Source: Sipunculus nudus
Lineage: Eukaryota > Annelida > Sipuncula > Golfingiida > Sipunculidae
Reading direction: 5' to 3'
Assembly: GCA_026874595.1 (NCBI GenBank)
Contig: CM049314.1
Span: forward strand, 15,740,729 to 15,804,728
DNA: 64,000 nt
The notes below the pieces were generated by a model. That model was given only the letters and a program-made list of their open reading frames with translations, had not been told where the DNA came from and searched no databases. Within the stretch, counting starts at the first letter, position 1. The number at the start of each line of letters is the position of its first letter. Positions 25,346 through 35,694 of this stretch are shown one piece after another. The position numbers were made by a program, and so were the translations under genes.

Positions 25346-25701
25346 ATGGGAAGATCATGAACCGTCACTTGTTTGCAGGGACCTCAAAGTGTCGGCTATA
25401 ACAAATCATGCGTGACTCGTTGCCAGCCGGGTTGCCCACTGGTAGCTGTTAAGACGCGGTAATTTGGATGAGGGTTTCTTGTTTGTACACACTGAAATTA
25501 GTATACCATCGATGCCTTTTAATACTGTTTTTGTCGTGTTCACTCCCTGAATACTCCGACGCTCCAAAAACATGAATATATATCAAATTAACGGACGATT
25601 TCATATAAAAAAAGTTCAGATTCGGCATTCTGGGATTCGGCAAACTGGACTCGGTATTCCGGGATTTGGCAAAATGAGAATCGACAAACTGGCATGATAC
25701 C

Positions 25702-26176
25702 TTTAGAAGATTCCAGTTCTAGCGGTTACGATTTGTGCTCCTGTTAAAAGATGACAGCTTCTTTGGTGGGATTAAAAAGAGAGAAAAAAAATTTGTAAAA
25801 AGTAGATGAAATACAGGTGGCACCACCAGATTGCAGGAACTGATGGAACACTCAATGATCAATATTCATGCCAAGATTCAAAGAATAATGGTGATCAATG
25901 CAGTAGTTATTCAGATACTTGTGCTTTTATATCAAATATTTTTATTATTCTGGGGTGTACTTATGAGAACCATAGCTCGGAGAAATTGGGTAACAGAGAC
26001 CTAATTTCAGGTTTCCAAGGAAATTTTTATGGACCTGCCTGAATGTCAAGTTTGAAGAGTCCAGGTCCAGTGGTTACGATTTGTGCCTTGCTAACAGACT
26101 GACGGACGGCTGGACGGACAACAAAAGAAAGGGGTTGCTTTAGCTCAGATGACTTTCAATCAGCTGAGTTAAAAAG
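25702..26176 (+). repeat. Family B, right part of interrupted copy
   Basis: It resumes at the duplicated TTTAGAAG and carries CAGGTGGCACCACCAGATTG, AATTTCAGGTTTCCAAGGAA and GACGGACGGCTGGACGGACA. It closes with the hairpin TAGCTCAGATGACTTTCAAT and its pairing arm, then AAAAA. Confidence 0.75.
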
Positions 26177-26757
26177 GAAAAAAAGTATAGATGAGTTGAT
26201 CAAAGTTGATCTTACCCTCACAGCCACAGCCGAGCTAACAATTTGAGCTAGATTTTTATACTTGGTTTACCTACGATCAGATGTTGAGAGAATTTTATAA
26301 CAATGTCAAAAGTAGTTCAGTTATTTTTTTATAATCCTGCTTACAGTCAACCAAACCAAGAAACGAACAGACTTGGGTGAAAACAGAACCACCTGGATTT
26401 TACTTTTACTACTAAAAAGTAGTAGTTCCCCACGGCAGAACTATAGAAACCGGGCTTCAGCCTACCGCCGGTAAAACGGGTGTCGCATAATAAATTGTTT
26501 CCTGGAATAGACCGATACAAATCATTTTCCTCAGAATTCCCGTATTTAATTTTGCTCGTAGCTGGAGTTTATTATATTAGAGGAGGAGGGGTCCGGGGAA
26601 CCTTGGTTCCCCGTCTGAACGGGGGTGTGGGGCGGAGCCCCCACCTAAAGCTTAATTTTCCTGTTAAAATAGTAAATGGTTTCTCATTTTCGCGATAGAT
26701 GCCTCTTCAATCGCAGATATAAATGAACAAAACTTGCTCCTGCTGGTATCTCGTCTT
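26177..26757. other. No gene; G-rich hairpin segment
   Basis: It contains GGGGAACCTTGGTTCCCC, a near-perfect hairpin, and a GGGGTGTGGGGCGGAGCCCC hairpin near 26580-26645. This is repeat-like, similar in style to 500-680. No coding sequence is supported. Confidence 0.5.
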
Positions 26758-26960
26758 CACGGCTCACTTAGTAGCGTGTAGGGCTCCTAGTCCAGAGATC
26801 ATAGGTTCGATTCCGGATTCAGGCGACTTCTGATGCTTAGTAGTTATGTTAGAAGAGTTGAGTGTAGGGACATCTACAGGGAAAAGTAGGAGTTAAAATA
26901 GGGAATGAGAGGTGACAATTTTATTTATATGTTCCTCAATACAAGCGAAGCCCGCGTTCT
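26758..26960 (+). mobile_element. Probable tRNA-derived SINE head
   Basis: GGTTCGATTCC at 26804-26814 matches the pol III B box. CACTTAGTAGCGTGTAGGGC about 30 bp upstream resembles an A box at the spacing found in tRNAs. The tRNA-like part does not fold into an intact cloverleaf that I can verify, and non-tRNA sequence continues to about 26960, so a SINE fits better than a functional tRNA. A second copy was not found in the window. Confidence 0.45.
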
Positions 26961-27015
26961 ATAGTGGCTCCGTTACCCACTAATATAGTAATAATATCAG
27001 TGGGTCATTCAGTGG

Positions 27016-27676
27016 CAGCACAGGCGCTTGAATCGCTATTTGTGTTGATATTGGCTTAAATCGTGTTCAATTTACCTTAACAACAATCCCCTACCGTTCA
27101 ATGAGCTGTAAACCATGTTATATCGCTTGCCGGTACTTGTTTATATAATAGATACACAAGGCCGGCATCCAAGTCTGCGGACGAGTCTGTATCCATTAAG
27201 CGACGAGCAGACAGATTTAACCCAGATTACTATTTCCATCGTTATCAACAATCAGGTGTTAGGTTCCAGGGGGGAATCCTTACTGCTGACCAAGATAAAT
27301 GGGGATTTCCTCGTTTGGGGTAACAGCTGCTTAATGGATGCAGACTAGTTACAAATAAGAGCTCATTACAAGTGGTACACTGTGTGTATTGGAATTGTTA
27401 ATGCTTTTATAGAAAGAAGAACTGGCCATTTAACGACTGTAGGTTTCTTCCCTCGAAAATCTTTGAAATATTCGGGAATTTGAATTGATTTCTTGTATTA
27501 TCGCCAACCCACCGCAGACTTGGATGCCGGCCTTGTGTATCTATTATATAAACAAGTACCGGCAAGCGATATAACATGGTTTACAGCTCATTAAACGGTA
27601 GGGGACTGTTGTCAAGGTAAATTGAACACGATTTAAGCCAATATCAACACAAATAGCGATTCAAGCGCCTGTGGTG
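27016..27676. mobile_element. Foldback/MITE element with 165-bp inverted arms
   Basis: The left arm (27016-27180) and right arm (27512-27676) are near-identical inverse copies. CAGGCGCTTGAATCGCTATT at the outer left is mirrored at the outer right, and GGCCGGCATCCAAGTCTGCG at the inner left is mirrored at the inner right. The 331-bp centre has no ORF of interest, and the 77-codon ORF at 27115 only crosses an arm. High arm identity implies a recent origin or gene conversion. No clear TSD was seen. Confidence 0.85.
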
Positions 27677-27888
27677 CACGGTGGCAGGTCCAGCACTATT
27701 ATTTTGTTTATTCTGAACAATGAAACTATGATTTCTTAACTAAATGCAGGTGTGTCACGGATACCTTGCCGCACTTTTGATGACTGAAACAAACTCTCCT
27801 GTCCTGTGACAGCTACCACTAGTATCACTGCTGCACTCCTCCCCTGTACTGTTTACATGTGTGAGCTCACCGAGCCTGTCATGTGAGC

Positions 27889-29062
27889 AACGGTACGGAC
27901 TAAAACCCGGATGTCGGATGTCAGATGCCAAGCCGGACGTTAATGTGAGATGCCTTAATTGCTTAAAAATCCAGGAAAAGGAGGAATCAGAAAGATAATT
28001 GTGTTTTATAGTATTAAACATAATTTATGCAAAAGTACCTTCTACTCTATATTTAAGGTAAAAGTAAAAATATGACAAAAAAAAAATCATATATATTTAA
28101 TATATTTGGCATTATTATCAATGTGAGATACATAGGCCAATAAAATCAGGCCCGGCCGTAGGCGGGTGGGGGGGGGGGGGGGGAGAGGGGAGGATTCGAT
28201 GGGTTTCGACGAGCATTTGAGTTCCACCTGACGAATACAGATATGGTTTAATATGGGACAATTATTCAAAACTTTATGTTTAACCCCATGTCAGAGGTCA
28301 TGTGTTTAGTCGAGAACCTTTTACTCAATGAATATGTTAACCGTTTAAGCTGTAGCTCAGTTCATTCAGAAAATAGTAACAGTGAATTTAAATTTAAGTA
28401 TGCATCAGATATCAGGCCAGAAATGCAATATATTTTTAAAATAACCAACAAATGTAAAATCACTACCATTAATGTCATCCTATACTTTGACCATTAAAAA
28501 TATTTCTTGTATAAGCACTGTTGGTTTAATTTTCAAATACCATATATACATGGATTTAAGCTATTGGTTCTGAATGAATGGTTACCAGATGAAAGATGCA
28601 CCGTGTGCTATGTGTAAGCTGAAATAAAATGTAACAATTCTTAAAAAAGTTATGTCAAATACTGAATATAGTAATTTTCTAGGTGTCAGGGACATGAAAG
28701 AATAATAAAAATATCTGATTATCAACGATTTAAAAGAGCACTTGTCCTAGGTCCTGAGTATCTTAGATATGTGTCACAAAGTATATCGATGATATATAAT
28801 AATAAAATATTCAATAATATAATATCAAATAATACAAATATAATAAAATATAAATTGTATTTTAATTGTATATAAAGAAAGGTGACTGGCTCGTATAATA
28901 TTAAATATAACTCACTTATAAGCACATTTTGACGCATTGATACGTAATTTACACCAAAAATACTCGTATATTTTCTTATTCCTCTATTTTTGGAACATAA
29001 TGAAGCATCCGGGATTGACGTCAGGCTTGGTATCCGACATCCGGGTTTTAGTCAATACATTG
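27889..29062. mobile_element. Inverted-repeat element upstream of UVRAG
   Basis: The left arm (about 27889-27955, GACTAAAACCCGGATGTCGG, then GCCAAGCCGGACGTTAAT) pairs with the right arm (about 29003-29062, ATTGACGTCAGGCTTGG, then CCGACATCCGGGTTTTAGTC), with a small indel. The AT-rich interior includes a poly-G run near 28170 and no transposase. The right end lies about 300 bp before the UVRAG start codon. Confidence 0.65.
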
Positions 29063-29219
29063 AACGGCAATATAATCTCACAACTAAGTGGCGAAAAATC
29101 CAGAGAGTATCCTCACTCCATATTTGTTGTATATATTATAATCTAACGATAAAATACAAAGCACTTGAAATTTTCAGGAACTGGTTAATTTTAAGGGTGT
29201 TGAGGTTTGAGGCTATACT

Positions 29220-29366
29220 ATCTGGCTGATATCATGTGACCGGCGTGAATGAAAATGGCCGCCAGTGGGCGAGTTCTAATCAAAACATTTTAAGCTTTGA
29301 CGGCCAGGCGTGAAAATGTCAGATCATTCACACAAGTGATCACTGACCGCCCCGGGATAACTTGTG
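29220..29366 (+). promoter_or_regulatory. UVRAG: Putative UVRAG promoter/5'UTR
   Basis: This locally GC/CpG-richer stretch precedes the first coding exon. It holds TCATGTGAC (29232-29240), an M-box/E-box-like MiT-TFE site, and AAAATGGCCGCC (about 29253), resembling a YY1 site. No TATA box was evident. Transcription start is not determined. Regulation by TFEB-like factors is an inference from the known biology of autophagy genes. Confidence 0.4.
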
Positions 29367-29420
29367 ATGGCAGAGCGCGCACCTGTACGCGTGAGATATG
29401 CTGAACTTGCGACGTGTCAG
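29367..29420 (+). CDS. UVRAG: UVRAG-like protein, exon 1 (residues 1-18)
   Basis: This is the start exon of a UV radiation resistance-associated gene homologue. UVRAG is a Beclin 1 partner in the class III PI3-kinase complex and acts in autophagosome and endosome maturation at intracellular membranes. The exon encodes MAERAPVRVRYAELATCQ and ends at a GTAATT donor in phase 0. The next exon begins RRLRHLR, matching the (Q)RRLRHLR junction of vertebrate UVRAG. The ATG has G at -3 and G at +4, a favourable context. The joined exons 1-11 give 325 uninterrupted codons. Vertebrate UVRAG is about 700 residues, so the C-terminal half lies past the right edge. Exon 1 is the least certain exon because it is short, but phase, context and sequence agree. 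Confidence 0.8.
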
Positions 29421-29934
29421 GTAATTTTCCGTTTTATCAAGTTAAACATTAGATCTACTTGTTTCAGTTGTCAAATATTCCATTGACAACCCACCGCCCA
29501 TCAGCCAATGATGGCTTATATTCTGGCCGTCACTAGTCCCAGTGTCCTTGCCTGTAGTTTGATCAAAGCAATACATGTCTCTGTGCTAGCATAAATGTTG
29601 CCACACTGAATACCTAGCTACAATATGTACTACTTGCCCATGGTTGGCATCAAGCGGTACCTACTGTAGTCTGGACTGTTGTGTATGTAGCTCTAGACTA
29701 GAGTGAATAACTTGTTGGGGAATCCACAACTGTGATATGATCACAGTTGTGGCCCAGTGTATGCCCTGATCTGTACACTGTAGCCATGTAATGGCTAAAT
29801 TGTAAACGGCACCAAAAAAATCTCTAAAAGTGTTAAATATACAAATTAGAATACATTGGATAGTGTTTTTGGTAGTTAATGAGTCTTTCTGGCAACATTT
29901 TTATCACGTTCTTAACTTAATATTTTAATGAAAC

Positions 29935-30580
29935 AAGACTGGTGGTGCCACCTACAGGTTTTGTATCTGCCAAAACAGTTTTGCCTATACTAAGTTTTCA
30001 GCCGAGTTCCTCTCCCGAGGCATTTGTGTCCAGAGAACTCCTCTGAGACCCATGGATCAATCTTTCTGAAACCAGGCATAATTATTGGTTCTCATGTGCC
30101 ACAGATTGGTGGCACCACCTGCAACCTTTTCATGCCGTGTCCATCTGTGCATCTTTTTTTTAGTGATAATGGTCCATATTTCAGAAGTGGATTAATGCAA
30201 CGGGCTGAAATTTTGCATGCATGTCAATAGATCTTTTATATAGTTAACCTCCATCTCATACTCAAGACTGGTGGTGCCATCTGCAATTATTTTCATGTCA
30301 AGTCTGTCCCTGCATTTGTATTCTTTGGAAATCACTAATATCTCAGGAATGGTTTAATGTATTGCCCTGAAATTTGGCTTGTCAATCAATCTTAGATAGT
30401 TTTCTTTTGTACATGACATGTGGCACCACCTACCTTCCAGTATTCATTGAAAACATTGATGCCCTTTCTTCAGGATTGGTTTGCAATATCTGCCTGAAAT
30501 TTTGCATGTCCATGCATCGTTTATACCTTCATCTTGTACTCAGGCCTTGTGGTGCCTTCTACAATTGTTTTCACATAGCA
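29935..30580. repeat. GGTGGYGCCACC-rich subrepeat element, family G
   Basis: It contains several modules of about 170-180 bp, each with ACTGGTGGTGCCA(C/T)CTGCAA, GAAATTTGGC or GAAATTTTGCATG, and TATCTCAGGAATGG. It opens with a TATCTGCCAAAACAG-type head. Related copies are at 45606-46753, 48650-48955 and 59640-60440. It lies in UVRAG intron 1 and is non-coding. Confidence 0.7.
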
Positions 30581-30843
30581 TCCAGATAGGTATTTCTTCC
30601 CTTCCCAGGAGAGTTAGTGAAATTTCCGGGAAGAAAAGGAAGTTAGGGAAGAAAACTGATGATATTTTCCACAAACTGTTTTTAAAGTAATATAAACAAA
30701 TACACATATAACAGAAAATCACAGAATGTGTATTACCATTATTCATTATTTACATATTGTTATTCATTATTTATACCTTGAATTAGATTGAAATTTTAAC
30801 GAAATAAATTAAATAAAAAGAACTCACAGTATAACTTGGACAG

Positions 30844-32741
30844 CAGGCTTGGGTCAAGTACAGGGGTCTGTACTTCAGTGCAAGTACAAGTACTTTTAAT
30901 TAATAAAGCCATTTTTCTGAATATTTATTGATAAAACAATTACCTATATTATGCACAGTTACACAGTCAGATATCAGTACTGGTACACAAAAAAGTGGGT
31001 TGATGCTCCAATTGCTGAAAGTTTTTTTTTTGTTATTCTAGGTAATCCAGGGTGACAGTCTTGATGGCCTTTCAGTATTTATATACACTATTACACAGTC
31101 GTATATCAGTACACAAGAAATGGTGCTTTGATGCCTATTCTGAATGGCTATTCTGAATATGCCAATTCTGTCACTTGTTATATAGTGGCTTTAGAGTCTC
31201 TGCATGTACTAGTCTGTCAGGTGTGTAAAACTCACAGCTGATCAGCTAAACGGTCCACCTGAGGGTTGTGTATAGTTCAGCTGTGACAACTCAATTCCAG
31301 ATTTACTCATAACCAACTAGTGGTGGGCCGATCGAGTTTTATCGAAAGTCAGTCAGTTTCCTGCCACTTACAAGCACTCGATTAACAAAGGCAACTATCG
31401 ATTACATCATAATCATGACTTTTTTCCCAGAATGCCCATTATCTTATAGGCTAAAATTATTCTTCCATTTTTTACATAATTCCGCGCTTCAAATAATTAG
31501 TCTTTGTTCCCATATTAACTTCCGTATGTAACTGAGTATAACACGGTAGATGCAAGAACAGAGAACTTAATAAACCTCTGTGAACTGGCAGGGAGCTGCA
31601 GAATTAGCGTTGAGTTTTGTAACAGATGTACATTGCAAAAAATGCTCCATAAATTTCTAGGTCTATGCAGCAAGAAGATGTCCTGGATAGTGGTTTAATT
31701 CTTGTTTATTATAAATAATTAAAATAAAACTTTGAAAAGCATATCTTACTGATAATAGGAAATATAAATAAGGCAAAACTTATTTTCTTTAGGTAGAATT
31801 ACTAAGACATGCGGGCTGAGTTAAGAAAGTACAGTTTCACAGATAATTGCATATTTCTTTATATTTGCCTGAACCGATTACTAATCTATCATCGATCGGT
31901 TTGCTTAAACCGAGGATGGATTATGAAAAATAGAACTGACTCCCACCACTAATACCAACCTGACCTTCTCAGTTACCACAGCTAATTAGCCTGGTGCATG
32001 AGCAGGTGTAACCTGGGACATACTTACTCAGCAGAACTATTAAGTGGGTTGTGTTTCCACAAGCTGTTCATATAATCAGGTCTGAGGATAGACTATTACA
32101 GCTTCTTCCATGTAATTGTAATAGTTGTAGACTCAAAAATTTGAGCTGTAATAGTAATAGTAATAGAAACAGAAGGCAAAGTATTAGAGTAATACATATT
32201 ACTTTCAATTACTTCCTGTGAGCCCCTTGATCATGAAGCATATCATTATCAGCAAATAATGCTGAACAGACTCAGTTCCTGTCCAGTAATTGCCCAGGAT
32301 GTGCCAATTGTGGAGGCAAGCATGGGCCAGCTGCCACATTGCTGGTGACCACTGGTGCTAATTACATAAGAGTACTGGACAGAGTAGGTCACAACCAAAT
32401 AAATTACCTGGCACAATCTGACCTTTGATTGGTAAACCATGGATAAACCGAGGCATGTTTGATGATAAATACTGTAGGCTATTATTATTGTGACATGTAC
32501 ATCTTGTCTCACATCCATCAATCCATATGCTCTGCATTCAAAATAATTAAAAAAAAAATACATGTACTTGACTAGTGCTTGAAATGTACTTGATTTTTCA
32601 AGTGCATTTTTAGCAAGTACAAGTACAGTACAAGTACTGTACTTGGTAAAAAGTACCAAGTACAAGTACAGGCCAAGTACTGAAAATTTTGTACTTGAGT
32701 ACAAGTACCAAGTACAAGTACATGTACTTGACCCAAGCCTG
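30844..32741. mobile_element. Non-autonomous hAT-like element with AAGTAC-rich arms
   Basis: The termini are CAGGCTTGGGTCAAGTACA and its inverse, TGTACTTGACCCAAGCCTG. Both are flanked by the 8-bp direct repeat TTGGACAG (30836-30843 and 32742-32749). The right end holds a long degenerate AAGTAC/GTACTT palindromic array (32570-32730). A shorter one is on the left. The architecture is the same as the element at 3759-5112, and part of the interior (about 32125-32280) is related to it. A third hAT-like element is nested at 31318-31951. The 189-codon minus-strand ORF at 32249-32818 translates the arm repeats (YLYSST/LYLYLV) and is not a gene. Confidence 0.88.
31318..31951. mobile_element. Nested hAT-like MITE (TAGTGGTGGG ends)
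   Basis: The left end TAGTGGTGGGCCGATCGAG is mirrored on the right by TCCCACCACTA. The flanks TAACCAAC (31310-31317) and ATACCAAC (31952-31959) differ at two positions, compatible with a decayed 8-bp TSD. ATCGAT-type sequence recurs near both ends. It sits wholly inside the hAT-like element 30844-32741. Confidence 0.65.
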
Positions 32742-32842
32742 TTGGACAGTAACACTGACACTACTGGGCTGGTATGCCTTAGCCTGAGAAAGATCAGTTG
32801 GGTACATGCCCAAAACATCTACTCGGAAATGTCTTTTGTACC

Positions 32843-34620
32843 TTTTTAGCTCAGCTGACTATAAATCATCTGAGCTAAAGTCGTGGTCCATTGTCCATAG
32901 TCCGTCCTGCCACCCATCCGTACGACAGGCATGTTTTGACACCGTTGGACCTACAAATCCAAAATTTGACATACTGTTAGATGTCCCCAAAATCTCTTAC
33001 TAAACCGAAAACTGGGTCACCCCAACATCATTCCTTCGAAAAATTGAGGAAAAACCTCAAATTTCCATTTAAACCTTTTTATCACACTTCAGGACTGCCT
33101 AATATCAAAACCACTAATCTGTTTTTCTTAATATTTATCAGAAGTATTCTCATATATATTTCCTATATACATACAAAAAATTAAGTCTGTCAGTGTAATT
33201 TCTTTAAGTTATGGGCCCAAACATAATGGACTTTGTAAAAAATTAGGAAAAATATTTACTCACTTAACATGAAAAATTTTGAAACTAGAGTCTATTTTCC
33301 CAAGAATATTACTATGTTTGATTAAGATTCAATTGTTTACCAAAAATTTGATCTGAATTTTGTAAATTATTTTAGTTATTAGCATAAAAATAAAATCAGT
33401 ATCTTAAATTTTGCCAAACTTTGACCATGGCATGTTTTTTTCCTGTAAGTACCATTGATTTGATTTTAACAGCATGTAAACATTAGTATTGAATTTTTTT
33501 TAAATCAGAAATTTTAAATAAAAGCTTGAAAATTAGGCTAGTTATTGAATTTTATTCTTGAGGCTCTATTGTAGTCACCTGCTTTTTCCACATGTGGGTT
33601 GGCCACCTCTGGTCACTGGAAGTCAGCTATCCCAGGTTTCCTGATTTGTTACAGTCACTGGGGAGATCCCCTGCTGTGACAGGTGTACAGTTCTCATATC
33701 ACCCCCCCCCCCCCTCAGTGAATATATAAATATATACGTTTGTATGCATGATGTGGTGTTATATGTCAAGATTGAGATTCATGATGATGCAATTTAGAAT
33801 TATGAATCAATGTTTATATACAGATATATATGTTATATTGTATATATGTATAGGAATATAAACTTAAAATTAAAAAAATGAGGATCTAATACCAAAATGT
33901 TTTCTTTATTTTCCAGCCTGAGCAGAATTTGAGACCAAGCTTTGTTTGCCCTGAATGTATATGCAGAAGTGTTGTTAATCCCCCCCCCCCTCCCCCCACC
34001 CCCCCCCCCTCCTGCTGGTTTTTCACCTTGTTCTGCTCTATACAATTATATGACATTGGTCCTGTAAAAAGAGTTAAGGATGATAACTGTATTTGTTTGC
34101 ATTTGCCCTTTCAAATTGAAATGAGAAATTTGCTTTCAAAAGTTTCAGGGACTAAAGTGGCCAAAGAGTTTTTAGCTAATTCAGTTGTAGGCCTGTTGGG
34201 CTTAACGTTCCTAAGGTGATGTGGCATCCATAATCAGGCTGCCATTTGTCTACATTTACAAAAACATATTTTCCCTCTTTTTCTTTACTGAATCTTTATT
34301 TTCTTTGTTTATCTGATAGGCCTAGGTGGGGCCTGATAAAATTTTACACAGAATTATGAAATTTATTAATTATACAAATTCATGCAAACTTATTTCTGAT
34401 CACAAAAAAAATGCTTCTCTTTAATATCTTGACCTCCTCAACACATTTTTTTTATCATTTTGTCAAGTTTACTGAATAATTTGAGAAGTACAAATATTAG
34501 TCATGTCTCAGTATAAGTTCAGCAAGTTCTTTAAAAAATGTGATCAGCAGTTGTGAATGTCAAGCCACAATAACATAGGTCAATGACTCACTAAGCGTCA
34601 TGGCCTATGGATCACTTGTT
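32843..34620 (-). mobile_element. Hairpin-ended element, family A/B type, reverse copy
   Basis: It begins with TTTTTAGCTCAGCTGACTAT and its partner arm, and ends near 34620 with the inverse of a GGCC(C/T)ATGGGCCATGACGCT-type left end. It includes the shared block 33540-33720 (mirror of 15897-16110), poly-C at about 33703-33714 and C-rich 33980-34010. It fills the end of UVRAG intron 1, leaving about 190 bp to exon 2. The 96-codon ORF crossing the C-runs is not supported. Confidence 0.65.
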
Positions 34621-34809
34621 TGTCCTTTTGGGTTGGAACTTTAATATATGAGTGGCATTGTGCTACATTATTTTATCACTGTCCCCATGAATAAACAGAC
34701 ACTGGGCTATCAGTGCCAAGTGTGGATAAAGTTTTGATTTTTTTTCTGTTTTTACAGATTGACTTAAACAGCTGCAGTCTTATACACAAATGTTTCCTTT
34801 ATTCTGCAG

Positions 34810-34927
34810 AGAAGACTTAGACACCTGCGTACCATAGCAGTGAGGAACCTTGACCTTGGCGGACATAATGTGGATCAGACAAATACTCAAGTCAGCTTTA
34901 CCTTACATAATGTCAAGACAAGAAAGG
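34810..34927 (+). CDS. UVRAG: UVRAG-like protein, exon 2 (residues 19-58, C2 start)
   Basis: Bounded by TTCTGCAG and GTAAGT, the exon is phase 0 in and phase 1 out. It encodes RRLRHLRTIAVRNLDLGG, then a strand ending SFTLHNVKTRK. RRLRHLR and the following RN are the strongest signature of UVRAG N-termini. Human UVRAG has RRLRHLR followed by an IAARN-like sequence at the same place. This begins the C2 domain, which in vertebrates contributes to membrane and HOPS-related interactions. A transposon-derived segment ends only about 190 bp upstream. Confidence 0.93.
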
Positions 34928-35581
34928 GTAAGTGTAACTGTGTTCAGGTTCATGTCAACATAAACCTGTATTTTTGGGGACAGTGGCAGAAACTAATCAA
35001 AGTATTTTTATGTAACAATGTTAATACCATTTGTACTTTAACTTCTTAAATTCAAATCTGTGTGTGCTTGTTGTTTTGATACCATTCTGAGGCAATACTT
35101 TTTCTCCATGTTCCTCTGGATAAATATATGGGAATATATATATATATATACTGTGGTTGTCTTCTTATTTGCGGTGGTTTCAAATTCGCGATATTCGCGG
35201 TCGCTCCCTGACCGCGAAAATGAAACCGCGCAGTTTTGAATGCACATATACCAGACCATAATCATTAATTTCAGAAGCTGCCGATAGTTTGCGACAGTTG
35301 ATATTCATCTTCAGCTACGTAGTGATTGTCCATCGAGCTTGGTGCATATACGATAAATGATTCAGGGAGAATGCTGGGCCCATTTCAAATAATATCGGTT
35401 GGCTTTGATGCAAAAAACCGGGACCCTTTGCAGGTGCGTGCTAACTCCGGCGGACGCGCCCGGCAGTTATTCCTTTCCCCCGGCACATGACTGGAAATTG
35501 TCAATGCCCGCTGGGCAGTAATATTTAAAAATTACGTGTATGTGTGCCAAGTTAGATGACATCCAGTGCCCCTTAAAAATG

Positions 35582-35597
35582 AATATTGAGTAGAAGG
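35582..35597 (+). repeat. LINE target-site duplication, 5' copy
   Basis: AATATTGAGTAGAAGG occurs here and again at 42156-42171 directly after the A-rich tail. The 16-bp direct repeat defines both LINE borders. Confidence 0.93.
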
Positions 35598-35694
35598 ACT
35601 TCCGGTCACATGACTGAAGGTTGAGGGTGCATGGTTAGAGGCTCCCACAAAATTGTCTAAAATAAATACAAATGTCGCCAAAGTGGATTACAAT

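Larger units (their letters stand above)
18771..25701. mobile_element. Mutator-like (MULE) element, 6.9 kb, TIRs and 8-bp TSD
   Basis: The termini are GCTTACATGCCAGT and, in reverse complement, GGTATCATGCCAGT, with the direct repeat TTTAGAAG at 18763-18770 and 25702-25709. The terminal inverted repeats are about 1 kb. The left arm runs 18771-19194 and resumes at about 22343-22940. The right arm runs about 24730-25701. The outer arms carry repeated TGCCGAATCCCAG phrases and a shared ATATGAAATCGTCCGTTAAT. The inner arms share GAGAGA/TCTCTC and TTAATCTTTTGATG. The core has a transposase C-terminal remnant at 23967-24209. Long TIRs with an 8-11 bp TSD suit Mutator elements. No full transposase remains. 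Confidence 0.8.

Noticed and set aside
27115-27348. 77-codon ORF
   Set aside because: It lies across the foldback arm and centre, with no domain.
32249-32818. 189-codon minus-strand ORF
   Set aside because: It is composed of hAT-like arm repeats (AAGTAC) and unrelated interior sequence.
33929-34219. 96-codon ORF with a proline run
   Set aside because: It crosses poly-C tracts in a family A-type element, and the same sequence is present as non-coding repeat elsewhere.
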